Numbered from the stretch's first letter, positions 16,787-26,795 are shown. The stretch: DNA of 64,000 bases from DATFNI01 sp963712305 (GCA_963712305.1 CAVQHI010000001.1:62001-126000); one strand, 5' to 3'. The notes: generated by a model not told the origin, from the sequence alone. Program-made: numbers and translations.

Positions 16787-19700
16787 TCACTCATCCTTAT
16801 CTGCAGCAACGGCCTTTTCGAATTCATCACTATGACCAGGAATGTGGCCGTCCTTTTCGAGCCAGTTATAAATAGTTGGAAGAACGAGCAGTGTCAGGAG
16901 CGTTGACGTGATGAGTCCGCCGATAACGACCGTCGCGAGAGGTCGCTGAACCTCTGAGCCCGGACCAGAGTTGAACGCCATCGGAATAAACCCCAGACTA
17001 GCTACAAGTGCTGTCATGAGGACAGGTCTCAGACGGTCGACTCCACCGCGAATGACGGCATCGCGAACAGTATGTCCTTTCGTCCTCAAATCGTTCATAT
17101 GAGCGATCAGCACAATGCCATTCAGTACGGCGACACCAAACAAGGCAACAAATCCAATACTGGCAGAAACGGACAGATACAGGCCACGCAGCCACAACAA
17201 AAAGACTCCGCCCGATAAAGCGAAAGGCAGGTTCAGAAATATCAGGAAAGCATAACGAATCTGGCCGAACATCATGTATAGCAATCCCAGAATGATGAAT
17301 AGCGACAGAGGAACTACAATGAGAAGGTGATTCATAGCCCGTTGTTGGTTTTCAAAGGAACCACCGTATTCCAGGAAGTACCCGGCCGGCATATTGATTT
17401 TGGTGCGGATTGCTTCCTGCAGGTTGGATACGTATGACCCCATATCAATATCGCGGATATTGATACCAATGATCACACGCCTCCAGCCGTTTTCGCGAAT
17501 GATTTCCCGTGGCCCTTCTTCCGGTACAACGTCGGCAACTTGTTTCAGAGATATTGATCCGCCTGTCGGTAAATGAACAGGAATATTCATCACATCTTCG
17601 AAATTCGATCGAATATCTTTTGGGAATCGAACCATGATGTCGAAACGGCGTTGCCCCTCAAACACCTGACCGGACGACTGTCCGCCGATACCGGCCTCAA
17701 TAACTCTCTGCACATCACTGGCATTCAGTCCATAGGACGCCACGGCATCACGATTTATTCTGATATTCAGGTATGGCTGTCCACTGGTGCGTTCCATATA
17801 AAAGTTATCCGTTCCCTGGATCTCACCCAGCATCTGACTTATGCGTGATCCAAGTGCATTCAGAGTATCCAGATTTTCACCATAAATCTTAACGGCCAGA
17901 TCTGATTTCACTCCACTTGTAAGTTCATCAACGCGCATTGCAATAGGCTGGGTGAAATTGTACGACAGCCCCGGCTCATCCTGAAGGTGAGGTCTTATTT
18001 GATCGATGATCTTCTCTTTGGTCATGCCCGACCGCCATTGATCCATCGGTTTTAATACAATCCAGACATCAGTCTGATGAACGCCCATCCAGTCGTTGGC
18101 AAGATCAGATCGTCCTGTCTTAGGCACCACGGTCTTGATTTCGGGAATCTCTCGCATCAATACTCCGGCAAGATGATTAGACCGTTCTATAGACTGATCA
18201 AGTGTGATTGATGGCATCCTTACCTGTTCCACAAGTATTGACCCTTCGTCGAGTTCGGGCAAAAACTCTGTTCCAAGAAATGGAATTACGACCATTGATA
18301 TGAAAAAGACAACCATAGCCACACTAATTGTCAGCCACTTATGATTCACACTTGCTTTCAAAACCCGTTCATAGCGTGGCCTTAGCCAATCAATCACATA
18401 ATTTTTTCGGACCTTTACTCCTTTCCTGAAGATAATAGCCGTCATTGCCGGCACATAGACAAGGGCGAGCAGCAACGATCCAAAAACCGCTGAAGCTACT
18501 GTTATGGCCATTGGCCGATAGAGAATCCCCTCCATTCCCTGGAAGGTCATGATCGGTACATAAACCATCAGAATGATCAACACGCCGAAAAAGATGGGGC
18601 GCGCCACTTCATGTGCAGCGCGGCGTATGGATAACAGCTTAGGCTGATCCGGATTACTTTGCAGTTTATGCACGATGTTCTCAACCATCACAACCGATCC
18701 ATCGACGACCATACCGAAGTCTATAGCACCCAGACTCATCAGGTTGGCAGCTAAGCCCATTTCGTGCATCCCAATAAATGCGAAGAGCATCGAAAATGGA
18801 ATCACTGATGCTACAATCAAAGCACCCGATATCTCGCCAAGCAGAAGGAGCAGCACAGCTATGACGAAAAAGCCACCTTCAACAAGATTGGTTTTTACGG
18901 TATCCGTCGTTCGTTCCACCAGGTCGGACTGATCATAAAATCGCTCGATCTTTACTCCTTCTGGGAGACTCTGGTTGATCTCCGTCACTTTAGTATCTAC
19001 ATCTTCGATGACTTTCCGGCCGTTGCCACCACGAAGCATCATTACAATGCCTGTTACGATTTCTCCCTGTCCATTTTGAGTGACACCACCCTGGCGTATC
19101 TGCTGGCCAAGGCTTACGTCAGCGACATCGCGTATGTAGATGGGACGTCCCTGGATCTTTCTGACAATGATCTGGTTGATATCGTTTATACTTGTTATCT
19201 GGCCATAGCCGCGGATAATGTATTGTTCCTGGTTGTGTTCGAGATAGTTGCCACCGGATACACTGTTGTTGTTCTCTACCGCATCAATGATATCTTTCAG
19301 TGAAATATCAAATGCGCGCAGTCGCTCGGGTTGTACAATAATCTGATACTGCTTAACGAACCCCCCAAAGGAGTTGATTTCAGTGACACCGCGAATGGTC
19401 TTTAATTGTGGAGCTATCAGCCAGTCCTGGATGGTACGAAGATCGGTTAACGAGTATCCATCTCCCCTTACAAGATATTGATAAATCTCCCCCAAAGCTG
19501 TTGATATCGGTCCGAGTTGCGGTGATGATACCCCTGGTGGAAGTTCACCCGAAATACTTTGCACACGCTGGCTGATCAACTGCCGGGCAAAATAGATATC
19601 CGTCCCTTCATCGAATCTGACAGTGACGATAGACAAACCAAACTGGGAAATAGACCGTACCTCTGCCACATCAGGCAATCCATTCATCGCCTGCTCGATC

Positions 19701-19903
19701 GGAAAACTTACCAGTTTCTCAACATCGTAAGGAGAATATCGGCCCGACTTCGTGATGATGAGCACCTGAACCGGAGTCACATCAGGCAGCGAGTTGATGG
19801 GAATATTCATTAGGGCATCAACCCCTGCCGCTCCCATCAACACTACAAGCGCAATGGCGACAAATTTCTGTTTGAGGCTAAAATCAATGATTCGTTTTAA
19901 CAT
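16787..19903 (-). CDS. Heavy-metal efflux RND transporter, CzcA/CusA family
   Basis: Inner-membrane proton-driven pump of a tripartite metal efflux system, 1038 residues with the RND layout (two sets of one plus five or six membrane helices and two large periplasmic loops). TM4 carries GAIDFGMVVDGSVVMVEN with Asp395, Asp401 and Glu408. The spacing of 6 and 13 residues equals that of the proton-relay residues Asp402, Asp408 and Glu415 reported for Cupriavidus CzcA, and the DFG...DG form is typical of the divalent-cation (Zn/Co/Cd/Ni) class rather than Cu/Ag CusA. The metal is therefore inferred as divalent. It is the last gene of its operon. Confidence 0.9.
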   Translation of the reverse strand: MLKRIIDFSLKQKFVAIALVVLMGAAGVDALMNIPINSLPDVTPVQVLIITKSGRYSPYDVEKLVSFPIEQAMNGLPDVAEVRSISQFGLSIVTVRFDEGTDIYFARQLISQRVQSISGELPPGVSSPQLGPISTALGEIYQYLVRGDGYSLTDLRTIQDWLIAPQLKTIRGVTEINSFGGFVKQYQIIVQPERLRAFDISLKDIIDAVENNNSVSGGNYLEHNQEQYIIRGYGQITSINDINQIIVRKIQGRPIYIRDVADVSLGQQIRQGGVTQNGQGEIVTGIVMMLRGGNGRKVIEDVDTKVTEINQSLPEGVKIERFYDQSDLVERTTDTVKTNLVEGGFFVIAVLLLLLGEISGALIVASVIPFSMLFAFIGMHEMGLAANLMSLGAIDFGMVVDGSVVMVENIVHKLQSNPDQPKLLSIRRAAHEVARPIFFGVLIILMVYVPIMTFQGMEGILYRPMAITVASAVFGSLLLALVYVPAMTAIIFRKGVKVRKNYVIDWLRPRYERVLKASVNHKWLTISVAMVVFFISMVVIPFLGTEFLPELDEGSILVEQVRMPSITLDQSIERSNHLAGVLMREIPEIKTVVPKTGRSDLANDWMGVHQTDVWIVLKPMDQWRSGMTKEKIIDQIRPHLQDEPGLSYNFTQPIAMRVDELTSGVKSDLAVKIYGENLDTLNALGSRISQMLGEIQGTDNFYMERTSGQPYLNIRINRDAVASYGLNASDVQRVIEAGIGGQSSGQVFEGQRRFDIMVRFPKDIRSNFEDVMNIPVHLPTGGSISLKQVADVVPEEGPREIIRENGWRRVIIGINIRDIDMGSYVSNLQEAIRTKINMPAGYFLEYGGSFENQQRAMNHLLIVVPLSLFIILGLLYMMFGQIRYAFLIFLNLPFALSGGVFLLWLRGLYLSVSASIGFVALFGVAVLNGIVLIAHMNDLRTKGHTVRDAVIRGGVDRLRPVLMTALVASLGFIPMAFNSGPGSEVQRPLATVVIGGLITSTLLTLLVLPTIYNWLEKDGHIPGHSDEFEKAVAADKDE

Positions 19904-19913
19904 TTATGCCTCC

Positions 19914-21122
19914 TTATTCAGCAAACTCGCTCATGCGGCTGAGTGCTTTCAGCCCGAAAACATTTGATATTGCCACAAGCTCATTGCCGTTAAGACCAGA
20001 GCCGACAATAGCCAGAGTATCCGTTATCTGGCGTATCTGTATTTTCTGCTTACGGTACTTCAGCCGGTCGATCTGCACAAAAATATTCGCGTCATTCCCC
20101 TCATATGTAACCGCACTCAAAGGCACCGTAATGGCTGGTACAGGCGCCTCGGTTCTGATTTGCAGCTGGACGGATTGACCGGGAATTGGCCACATTTGAT
20201 TGACCGTTGGCGTAATGATATTCACCACAACTGCTTTATTTTTCTGATCCAAAGCAGGGTTAATCGTTGTGACGGCCGCATCAAAATGGATTTCACGGTT
20301 CTTTTGCGGGAATACACTTAAAGAATCACCAGGCCGCAGGAAAGCAGCATCGTCTGGTGAAACGTAACCACGGATTAACACCTTTGACTTATTCACTACG
20401 GTCAGAAGCCGGTCATATGCATTTACAGCTTCCCCCAGATTAATCAGATGCTCATCGATAGTACCGTTTATGGCAGACTTAAGCTGTAACAATGGTTTTG
20501 ACTCGCGCCCGCTTCGCCAGCCGTCGATTTGTTCTTCGGCAACACCTAATGCCCGAAGCCGGGCAAGTGCAGCCTGTTCTGATGCTCGTGCACGTGTATA
20601 ATCCATCTGGACTCGCTCCTGCACACTCTTTGGACTTATCCCCTCCTCAACAAGCTTATTCAAGCGTTCCATCTGTTGATTTTGATACATTTCCTCTGCG
20701 TTGGCCTGTACGTAATCAGCCACAAGATTGGCAAATTCAAGACTCTCCAGATCGAGCAACGGCTGTCCTTCGCTTACACCTTCCCCTTCATGTGCATATA
20801 TGGTCACGACACGTCCGTTGACCGGGGCGCTTACTACAGATATGTTGCCCGGCGCAGCCTGCACCTCACCCGGTGCATTGATGATATACGAATACTGACT
20901 GCTCACCGCCCGGCTAACATGTATGTTCAATTCCGCAGCCTGTTTTTCGGTCAACGTGACAAGATCGTTAGATGCGACACTTTCAGCCTGATTTGCTGTC
21001 GGTGTTGGGACTTCCTGTTTGGCAGTATCCTTACCGCAGCCGGAAATCAGAAATCCTATTGCCCACATTCCAACCAATGCTCGCAGGGCAGTTCCGGATG
21101 ATGTATCGAATATGTTATTCAT
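19914..21122 (-). CDS. Efflux RND periplasmic adaptor, lipoprotein (CzcB/CusB type)
   Basis: Membrane-fusion protein linking pump and outer-membrane channel. The start at 21122 gives a lipoprotein signal with FLISGC (Cys29); a longer frame from 21233 lies within the upstream gene and has no signal. It has the barrel-sandwich strands (APVNGRVVTIYAHEGEGVSEGQPLL and later INGTIDEHLINLGEAVNAYDRLLTVV), with a helical hairpin between them, then beta-barrel and membrane-proximal domains. About 402 residues. It overlaps the TolC-type gene by 8 nt and precedes the RND gene by 10 nt. Confidence 0.88.
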   Translation of the reverse strand: MNNIFDTSSGTALRALVGMWAIGFLISGCGKDTAKQEVPTPTANQAESVASNDLVTLTEKQAAELNIHVSRAVSSQYSYIINAPGEVQAAPGNISVVSAPVNGRVVTIYAHEGEGVSEGQPLLDLESLEFANLVADYVQANAEEMYQNQQMERLNKLVEEGISPKSVQERVQMDYTRARASEQAALARLRALGVAEEQIDGWRSGRESKPLLQLKSAINGTIDEHLINLGEAVNAYDRLLTVVNKSKVLIRGYVSPDDAAFLRPGDSLSVFPQKNREIHFDAAVTTINPALDQKNKAVVVNIITPTVNQMWPIPGQSVQLQIRTEAPVPAITVPLSAVTYEGNDANIFVQIDRLKYRKQKIQIRQITDTLAIVGSGLNGNELVAISNVFGLKALSRMSEFAE

Positions 21123-22401
21123 GATAGACGATATCCTTGTGTAGATATTTTTCAAGTTCGATGAGTTGGTAGTAGTAGTCATGAAGGATCTGGAAATAGC
21201 CTCGCTGATTTTGCAGGTACGTTCTCTGGGCATCCAGGAGTGTTAACAGATCAATCTGCCCCGATTGATATCCCTCAAAAGTTAGTTCCAGCAGGTGCTC
21301 CGACTGCGCCTGTATCGCCTGGTGATAGCGCTCCAACATCTTCAGGCTGTTGTTGTAACCGTGCCACGATATCTCGATGTTCTTCTTTAATTCAAGACGA
21401 GTATATTGGCGCATCCACATCACTTCATTGCGGGAAGCCTTGGCTTCCTGTACCGATACATTCTGGTTAAAAGGGAACCATAGCGGCACATTGAGACTGA
21501 AAAGTATCCCGTTATAATTAAATCCATTACCATAATCCTGACGATAGTAATGGATCCCGATATCGGGCAGAATCCGGCTGTTTTGTTCACTTACTGCAGC
21601 CTGCGCGGAACGGTATTTTTGGTTAAGGCTTTTGACCTCCGGTTGTTCCTCAAGCATGCTCAAGGCCGTTGCCTGATCAACATTATAAGTCAGATATTTG
21701 AGTGTATCCGGAAATTCAATTGTATAGCTCTGTTCGTCGGGATCAAGCCCAATGACTGTAAAAAGCTGATATCTCGCATCATGCAACTTTCGCTGAGATT
21801 GTTCCAGATCATTTTGTGATTGTGCCAACTGAATCTGGGCTTTCAGCAAATCGATGTCCGATGACTGTCCAACTTCTTTTTGTGTTGTCACGGCATCATT
21901 CAGCCTCCTGGCGAGTGTCAGTTGTACCTGTGAAAGCTGCAGTAATTTGATTGATAAAGCCAGATCCGTATAGACCTTCTTTACATCTGCTTTCAACTGC
22001 AATCTCTTGGCATTCAATTGGTTTTCAACGGCAGATGCATTGTACTTCAGTTTTCGATACTGGTAGACGCTGGTAAGAGGAAATTGCAAAGTCTGGCTGA
22101 CCTCCCATCGCTGCTCGCTGAAACCAAAGCCCTGGATAAATTGTCTCGCTGCTGGATTCCCGGGCATTCCCTCCCTGAAATAACTGAGTTGAGGCGTATT
22201 GAGGCCAATAGCGTTCCAGCGTCGTGCCTCAGCCGCAGATAGTTGTTGTTGAAACTGGTTAATTCCTGGATTTCGCTCAATAGCAATCTGAATTGCCTGC
22301 TGCACAGACAAACGTCCATTTACTATACTGCTGTCTGTTTTTTGGGCATACAGAACAGGTACAGCCAAGAATATTAGGGGGTAAATGAAACAACGGAACA
22401 T
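21115..22401 (-). CDS. TolC-family outer-membrane efflux channel (CzcC/CusC type)
   Basis: 428 residues with a Sec signal peptide (MFRCFIYPLIFLAVPVLYAQ). It shows two outer-membrane-efflux repeats of long helices plus short strands, e.g. RLSVQQAIQIAIERNPGINQ at the start and EQNSRILPDIGIHYYRQDYG, QSGQIDLLTLLDAQRTYLQN in the second half. This is the third component of the pump with the adaptor and RND genes downstream. It overlaps the adaptor gene by 8 nt. Confidence 0.88.
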   Translation of the reverse strand: MFRCFIYPLIFLAVPVLYAQKTDSSIVNGRLSVQQAIQIAIERNPGINQFQQQLSAAEARRWNAIGLNTPQLSYFREGMPGNPAARQFIQGFGFSEQRWEVSQTLQFPLTSVYQYRKLKYNASAVENQLNAKRLQLKADVKKVYTDLALSIKLLQLSQVQLTLARRLNDAVTTQKEVGQSSDIDLLKAQIQLAQSQNDLEQSQRKLHDARYQLFTVIGLDPDEQSYTIEFPDTLKYLTYNVDQATALSMLEEQPEVKSLNQKYRSAQAAVSEQNSRILPDIGIHYYRQDYGNGFNYNGILFSLNVPLWFPFNQNVSVQEAKASRNEVMWMRQYTRLELKKNIEISWHGYNNSLKMLERYHQAIQAQSEHLLELTFEGYQSGQIDLLTLLDAQRTYLQNQRGYFQILHDYYYQLIELEKYLHKDIVYHE

Positions 22402-22513
22402 AGTTTCAATATTAACCGGCTATAAAGAAAACCGGATCAGTTTGCGTGTCTGCGGAAAGCTTAAATCCTCCATCCGCTTTATATACTCAGACTTACACAA
22501 ACATAGAAAAGAA

Positions 22514-23836
22514 TCATGGAGATATTATGGAAGTGACAGGAATAAATACGGTGACTGTTGTTCCTTTTTTTACTTCGGATTTCATATCCAATCCAAAATC
22601 ATGCAAGTCACAGATACTTTTCACGATAGAGAGGCCCAGACCGGGCGAGTCATTCCATTTGCTATCAGGCTTTTTGAAACGATCGAATACAACCGGCAAT
22701 AATTCCGGGGATATTCCCTTTCCGTTATCGATCACCTTCACCTGGTATTCGTTATTGAGTCCCCATTGCCCGATTACTTCAATTGTGCTGTTTTCAGGCG
22801 AAAATTTAAGCGCGTTTTGGATCAGATTATAAAAAAGGGCATTAATGAGCTCACGACTTGCTTTGACGTTCGGTTCATCAGCAAACTTTGTATTGATAGA
22901 AACGCCCATAGCCTCAATGAAATCTGACAATTCGCTTACAATTTTTTTGGCCATATCGGAAAGCCTGACTTCATCAGACATAGGAAACTGCTTATTCTCG
23001 ATTTTGCTGATCAAGAGCAGCGCTTTCGTAAGGCGACTCAAACGACTGACTGTTTCCTGAATCTGAGCAAGTTCCATCATGCTTTCTTCTGATATATTCG
23101 GATCACTCATCAGCGATTCGGTCTTCTGATAAATAATTGTCAGCGGTGTCTGAAGCTCGTGGGAGGCATTCTGGATAAACGATTTTTGTTCCTCAAAAAA
23201 GGATCCGAGCTGCTTGAGCGTACGATTGAGCGCTTCATGAAGCTGGTCAATTTCATCTGTTGTAGATTTTTCGAAACGTTCAGAAAAACCGGCAGCATCA
23301 CGTATATGGGGCAGACGCTTAACAGTATTATAAAAAGGTTTTAGTATTTCTCTGAACTGAACGTCATTCACAACCAACAGTAGCAAGATCAAGGTCATCA
23401 ACAAGCCGAAAGTCACTAAGAAGACATTCCGGATAATATGCTGCCATTGAACCACTGATTCCATAAATTGGGCCCGATACAGCTCTCCCTTGCTTGAAAC
23501 AATCGTTAATAACTCTCGATATTCAATGGTTTTATTGCCATTCTTCAAATAAACTGTTTTTATTCTGTCGGATGGTATTGAATCAGCCTTACCGTTCCAT
23601 TTCGTCAGTTTCACCCATTCCTGTGACCCGACAACACCATAGTCGAAGTCATTATCCTCGTCCGGCTGATTGTATTTCAACTGATTAATCAGTGAATTTT
23701 TATGGTAATAAAGATGCTGGTCCAGATCTTGATAAACCGTCTTTCTAACGACATGGATAAGAACAAACCCGGTAATTAGTAAAAAAAGAAGGGATACAAA
23801 TAAGTTGCTTAACCCAATTTTGTACTGCAGTTTCAT
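22514..23836 (-). CDS. Sensor histidine kinase of the metal efflux operon
   Basis: 440 residues. TM1 is at about 8-30, with a periplasmic sensor region of about 105 residues (32-136), TM2 at about 137-157, HAMP-like linker and H-box ASHELQTPL (phospho-acceptor His226). N-box NLIQNALKFSP, G1 VIDNGKGI, F-box FDRF and G2 GLGLSIVK complete the ATPase. The periplasmic part has several His residues near TM1 (HLYYHK) that could bind metal, which is inference. It overlaps the response regulator gene by 4 nt, and the efflux genes follow after 112 bp. Confidence 0.9.
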   Translation of the reverse strand: MKLQYKIGLSNLFVSLLFLLITGFVLIHVVRKTVYQDLDQHLYYHKNSLINQLKYNQPDEDNDFDYGVVGSQEWVKLTKWNGKADSIPSDRIKTVYLKNGNKTIEYRELLTIVSSKGELYRAQFMESVVQWQHIIRNVFLVTFGLLMTLILLLLVVNDVQFREILKPFYNTVKRLPHIRDAAGFSERFEKSTTDEIDQLHEALNRTLKQLGSFFEEQKSFIQNASHELQTPLTIIYQKTESLMSDPNISEESMMELAQIQETVSRLSRLTKALLLISKIENKQFPMSDEVRLSDMAKKIVSELSDFIEAMGVSINTKFADEPNVKASRELINALFYNLIQNALKFSPENSTIEVIGQWGLNNEYQVKVIDNGKGISPELLPVVFDRFKKPDSKWNDSPGLGLSIVKSICDLHDFGLDMKSEVKKGTTVTVFIPVTSIISP

Positions 23837-24510
23837 GTTTTATCAATACGATAGCCCACCCCATAAATGGTTTTGATGAGCTGGTCCTTGCCGACGTCCT
23901 TTAATTTTTTTCTTATGTTTTTAATATGCGAATTTATGAAGTCCAGAGAAAATCTGTCATCAACTTCATTCCCCCAGATATGCTCGGCAAGGGAAATACG
24001 ACTTACCGTTTTGCCACGGTTTAAAGCCAGATAACGCAATATGTTATACTCGATTTTTGTAACCGGAAGTGGATCATCATCTGCTTTTACGAGCATCTCC
24101 TCAAGATGAACCGACAGGCCATCGAATTCCACAGAATTATTCTTCAATCCAAATTTACGGCGGACAACAGCATTAATTCGTGCCGACAATTCTAACATTG
24201 AAAATGGTTTTGAAATATAATCATCGCTTCCCAGATTCAACCCTTTTACACGATCTTCAACTTCCCCTCTTGCAGTAATGATGATAACAGCTGTGCGCTG
24301 ATATTCACTACGAATTTCTTCCAGAAGATTAAGCCCGTCACCGTCAGGTAAGTTGAGATCCAGCAACGTGATATCGTATATTTCGGACATCAGAGCCTTT
24401 TGAGATTCCCTGATTGTTGAAGCTGAATCAACGATAAATCCGTCGTTATTTAAATACTTTTTAAGCGAGCTTGCCAGGTACGGTTCGTCTTCAATTAATA
24501 ACAACCTCAT
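23833..24510 (-). CDS. OmpR-family response regulator of the metal efflux operon
   Basis: 225 residues. The receiver domain has acidic pocket ED at 7-8, phospho-acceptor Asp51 (LLDLNLPDGDG) and Lys101 (ISKPF), and is followed by a winged-helix DNA-binding domain (TKIEYNILRYLALNRGKTVSR... DFINSHIKNIRKKL... IKTIYGVGYRID). It is the first gene of the regulator-kinase-TolC-adaptor-RND run, so it likely controls its own operon. GGAG lies 9 bp before the ATG. Candidate palindromic sites lie further upstream. Confidence 0.92.
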   Translation of the reverse strand: MRLLLIEDEPYLASSLKKYLNNDGFIVDSASTIRESQKALMSEIYDITLLDLNLPDGDGLNLLEEIRSEYQRTAVIIITARGEVEDRVKGLNLGSDDYISKPFSMLELSARINAVVRRKFGLKNNSVEFDGLSVHLEEMLVKADDDPLPVTKIEYNILRYLALNRGKTVSRISLAEHIWGNEVDDRFSLDFINSHIKNIRKKLKDVGKDQLIKTIYGVGYRIDKT

Positions 24511-24624
24511 TTGTTAGACTCCGTTTCATAAAAAAATCCATAATCATTAGAAATGATAATGCTGAATTATGCACAAATTATGTGTTTTTCTTTTTAAGAT
24601 AAATAACTCTTTTTCCTAGTTGAC

Positions 24625-24674
24625 TATCCTGATAGTAATAGATGGTGTTTACACATGCATATTTACTATAGTAA
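24625..24674. promoter_or_regulatory. Pair of ACTAT-type palindromes upstream of the metal-efflux response regulator
   Basis: ACTATC-CT-GATAGT at 24625-24638 and TTACTATAGTAA at 24663-24674 are both perfect palindromes sharing ACTAT/ATAGT half-sites. They lie 115-165 bp upstream of the response regulator start in a region without genes. Position suits an operator, but OmpR-type regulators more often bind direct repeats, so the assignment is speculative. Confidence 0.3.
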
Positions 24675-24698
24675 TTTTACCAAATAATTAATTTCAAA

Positions 24699-24943
24699 GT
24701 CATTCTGAAGTTTTTCCGGCCCGCCGGAGAACGTAGAATCTCGTGGTATCAAAAAACGATTGTAACCTCCCCACCAGATCTGCGGACGGGGACTTACGTA
24801 ATATTTTACAACTGAAAGAACATTGCCGGTCAACGATATCCTTCGCTGATTTGCAAGCAAATCAGCTTCACGAAACGTAGGAACAACCCTTGGGTTTGGG
24901 ATTTGGCACTGTGTGGGATAAACACTGGGGTTTACCCCTACGG
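24699..24943. repeat. Dispersed intergenic element, copy A (TCATTCTGA left end, hairpin right end)
   Basis: About 245 bp. The left part reads GTCATTCTGA, then a GTTTTTCC...GGAGAACGTAGAATC segment and AACGATTGTAACCTCCCCA, then GGGGACTTACGT. The right end is a diverged copy of the GGGTAA hairpin (24911-24943). The same modules in the same order occur at 42198-42710 and 47762-47973. The rest of the 510-bp gap between ppx and the response regulator holds nothing else I can identify. Confidence 0.7.
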
Positions 24944-25020
24944 TTTTTCTGGTAATAAACGGTATTGTTGCGTTCCAAACTCATTGAAGGGGCTCTGTCC
25001 TGCAATGCCGGTCTCATTCA

Positions 25021-25944
25021 TTACTCGACCATTAATACTGCTCCATGTCTGATTCCACCAGTTGACACGCGTATTTTATTGAGAGAATACTTTGACAAAA
25101 ATCCTTCCAAAATAAGCAGCCCGGCCAGCATTACATCCGCCCTTCCATTCATTACAATGGGCCATTTTTTTAGCGCCTGCTCAACCGTGTGCGTTGAAAA
25201 ATATTCAATAAATCGTTTGATATCACTTTTATCGAGCAAATAGTTGGATATCCTTTCGGGATCATAAGACGTCAAATTCAGCAAAATAAAAGCCAGGGAT
25301 GTAACAGTTCCGGCCACGCCAATCATCTGAATATCCGGTGAAATTGAAAACGGATGCTCCTTAAATTCTTTACTGACGGCATTCCGGCATTGCTCAATTT
25401 CCAATTCGGACGGAGGATCACCTGATAGATAGCGTTCAGTGAACCTTATGCTCCCCATAGAAAATGAGAAACGGTCAATAAGCGTCTGATCTGATCCCAT
25501 AGCCACTTCAGTACTGCCGCCGCCTATATCAAGAACCGCCGCTTTTCCTCTTCTCCGATCCTCTGGCAACATGGATAGAGCGCCGGCAAAAGTCCATTCT
25601 GCTTCTTCAACTCCACTGAGTATTCTAAGTGTCCAACCTGACTTTTTTTTGATTGCCTGAGTCAGATCTTTTCTGTTGGCGGCATCACGAACGGCACTCG
25701 TTCCTGTCACAATAACTTTTTTTATTTCAGGATATTCATCAGAAAGAAGTTTTTGATACTCATTGATAACATCCAACACTCTCTCAATGCTTTCGGGTGA
25801 CAACTTACCATCATTATCTACCCCTTTGCCAAGCCGGGGTACCCGCTGTTCTTCCCGCAAGACCGTCAGTTTTCCCTCATCAATGCCGGCAACCAGTAAT
25901 AAAGCCGTATTCGTGCCGATATCGATTGAAGCTTTTAGACTCAT
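25021..25944 (-). CDS. Ppx/GppA family exopolyphosphatase or pppGpp phosphohydrolase
   Basis: 307-residue actin-fold (ASKHA) phosphatase with phosphate-1 loop SIDIGTNTALLLVA (7-19), GTSAVRDAANR, phosphate-2 loop VLDIGGGSTEVA and the C-terminal STGGIRHGAV. It lacks the extra C-terminal HD-type domains of E. coli Ppx and GppA, so it is the short form seen in many bacteria. Substrate (polyphosphate or pppGpp) cannot be told from sequence. It overlaps prmA by 4 nt. Confidence 0.88.
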   Translation of the reverse strand: MSLKASIDIGTNTALLLVAGIDEGKLTVLREEQRVPRLGKGVDNDGKLSPESIERVLDVINEYQKLLSDEYPEIKKVIVTGTSAVRDAANRKDLTQAIKKKSGWTLRILSGVEEAEWTFAGALSMLPEDRRRGKAAVLDIGGGSTEVAMGSDQTLIDRFSFSMGSIRFTERYLSGDPPSELEIEQCRNAVSKEFKEHPFSISPDIQMIGVAGTVTSLAFILLNLTSYDPERISNYLLDKSDIKRFIEYFSTHTVEQALKKWPIVMNGRADVMLAGLLILEGFLSKYSLNKIRVSTGGIRHGAVLMVE

Positions 25945-26795
25945 TTAGCAGAAGCTTTCATAAATACCAACGCGATCCACTCGCCTTCCTGAAGTTCATT
26001 AATAAGTTTGAGTCTTGAAAACCCGGGAGCCTCAAGCATGATTTCTCTCTCATTCTCCAGTAGTCCTGACAACAAGAGTATCCCGTTATTTTTCAAATGA
26101 GATACCAGTGGTTTCTGCATTTCCAGTAGCGCATTACGATTAACATTCGCCAATACGACATCATATCTATCGTCGGGATTTACGACTTCAAACGAGCCTT
26201 CTTCTATTCGAAAAGAGATATCGACTTTATTGATCAGAGCATTCTCCCAGGCATTATTCCGGCTCCATTCATCAATATCAAATCCGAATGCCGACTTGGC
26301 ACCAAGCTTCAGACTGGCAATAGATAGGATACCTGTGCCAGTTCCAACGTCAAGAATCGTATCACCTTCTTTAATCACAGACGGAATCAGCCGAAGCATC
26401 AGACGCGTCGTCTCGTGATAACCTGTTCCGAATGCCATTTTGGGATCGATTTCGAGCAGGATTTTCCCTTCCGGAGTTGATTCGTTTACCCAAGTTGGTT
26501 TTACAAAAAAATCTCCAACAATCAGGGGCCGGATCGACCGCTCCCACTCTTCATTCCAGTTGCGCGGCTCATCGGTTTGTTCACTAAGGACTCTTGCTGG
26601 ATATGGCTGCAATCCAAGCCATTCCTCAACTTCCTCGCGAATGACGTCACTGTAACGATTCTGTGGAATGATGGCTTTAAGCTGATCGTCATCCTGCTCA
26701 AAACCGTCAAAATCCATGTCCAGCAACTCAGCAATCAAAAATTCCTGATGCTCAAATGGAATAGAGATGGTAAGAGTGATGTAATTGTTGGCCAT
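25941..26795 (-). CDS. prmA: Ribosomal protein L11 methyltransferase
   Basis: 284-residue SAM-dependent enzyme that trimethylates ribosomal protein L11. An N-terminal substrate-recognition domain (residues 1-100) is joined through PRNWNEEWERSIRPL to the catalytic domain. The latter has DPKMAFGTGYHETTRL, the SAM motif ILDVGTGTGILSIA and the post-II motif VVLANVNRNALLEM. These are PrmA signatures. The ATG of ppx overlaps its stop. Confidence 0.9.
   Translation of the reverse strand: MANNYITLTISIPFEHQEFLIAELLDMDFDGFEQDDDQLKAIIPQNRYSDVIREEVEEWLGLQPYPARVLSEQTDEPRNWNEEWERSIRPLIVGDFFVKPTWVNESTPEGKILLEIDPKMAFGTGYHETTRLMLRLIPSVIKEGDTILDVGTGTGILSIASLKLGAKSAFGFDIDEWSRNNAWENALINKVDISFRIEEGSFEVVNPDDRYDVVLANVNRNALLEMQKPLVSHLKNNGILLLSGLLENEREIMLEAPGFSRLKLINELQEGEWIALVFMKASAK

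Noticed and set aside
20676..21101. 141-residue open frame on the plus strand
   Set aside because: Antisense to the periplasmic adaptor gene.
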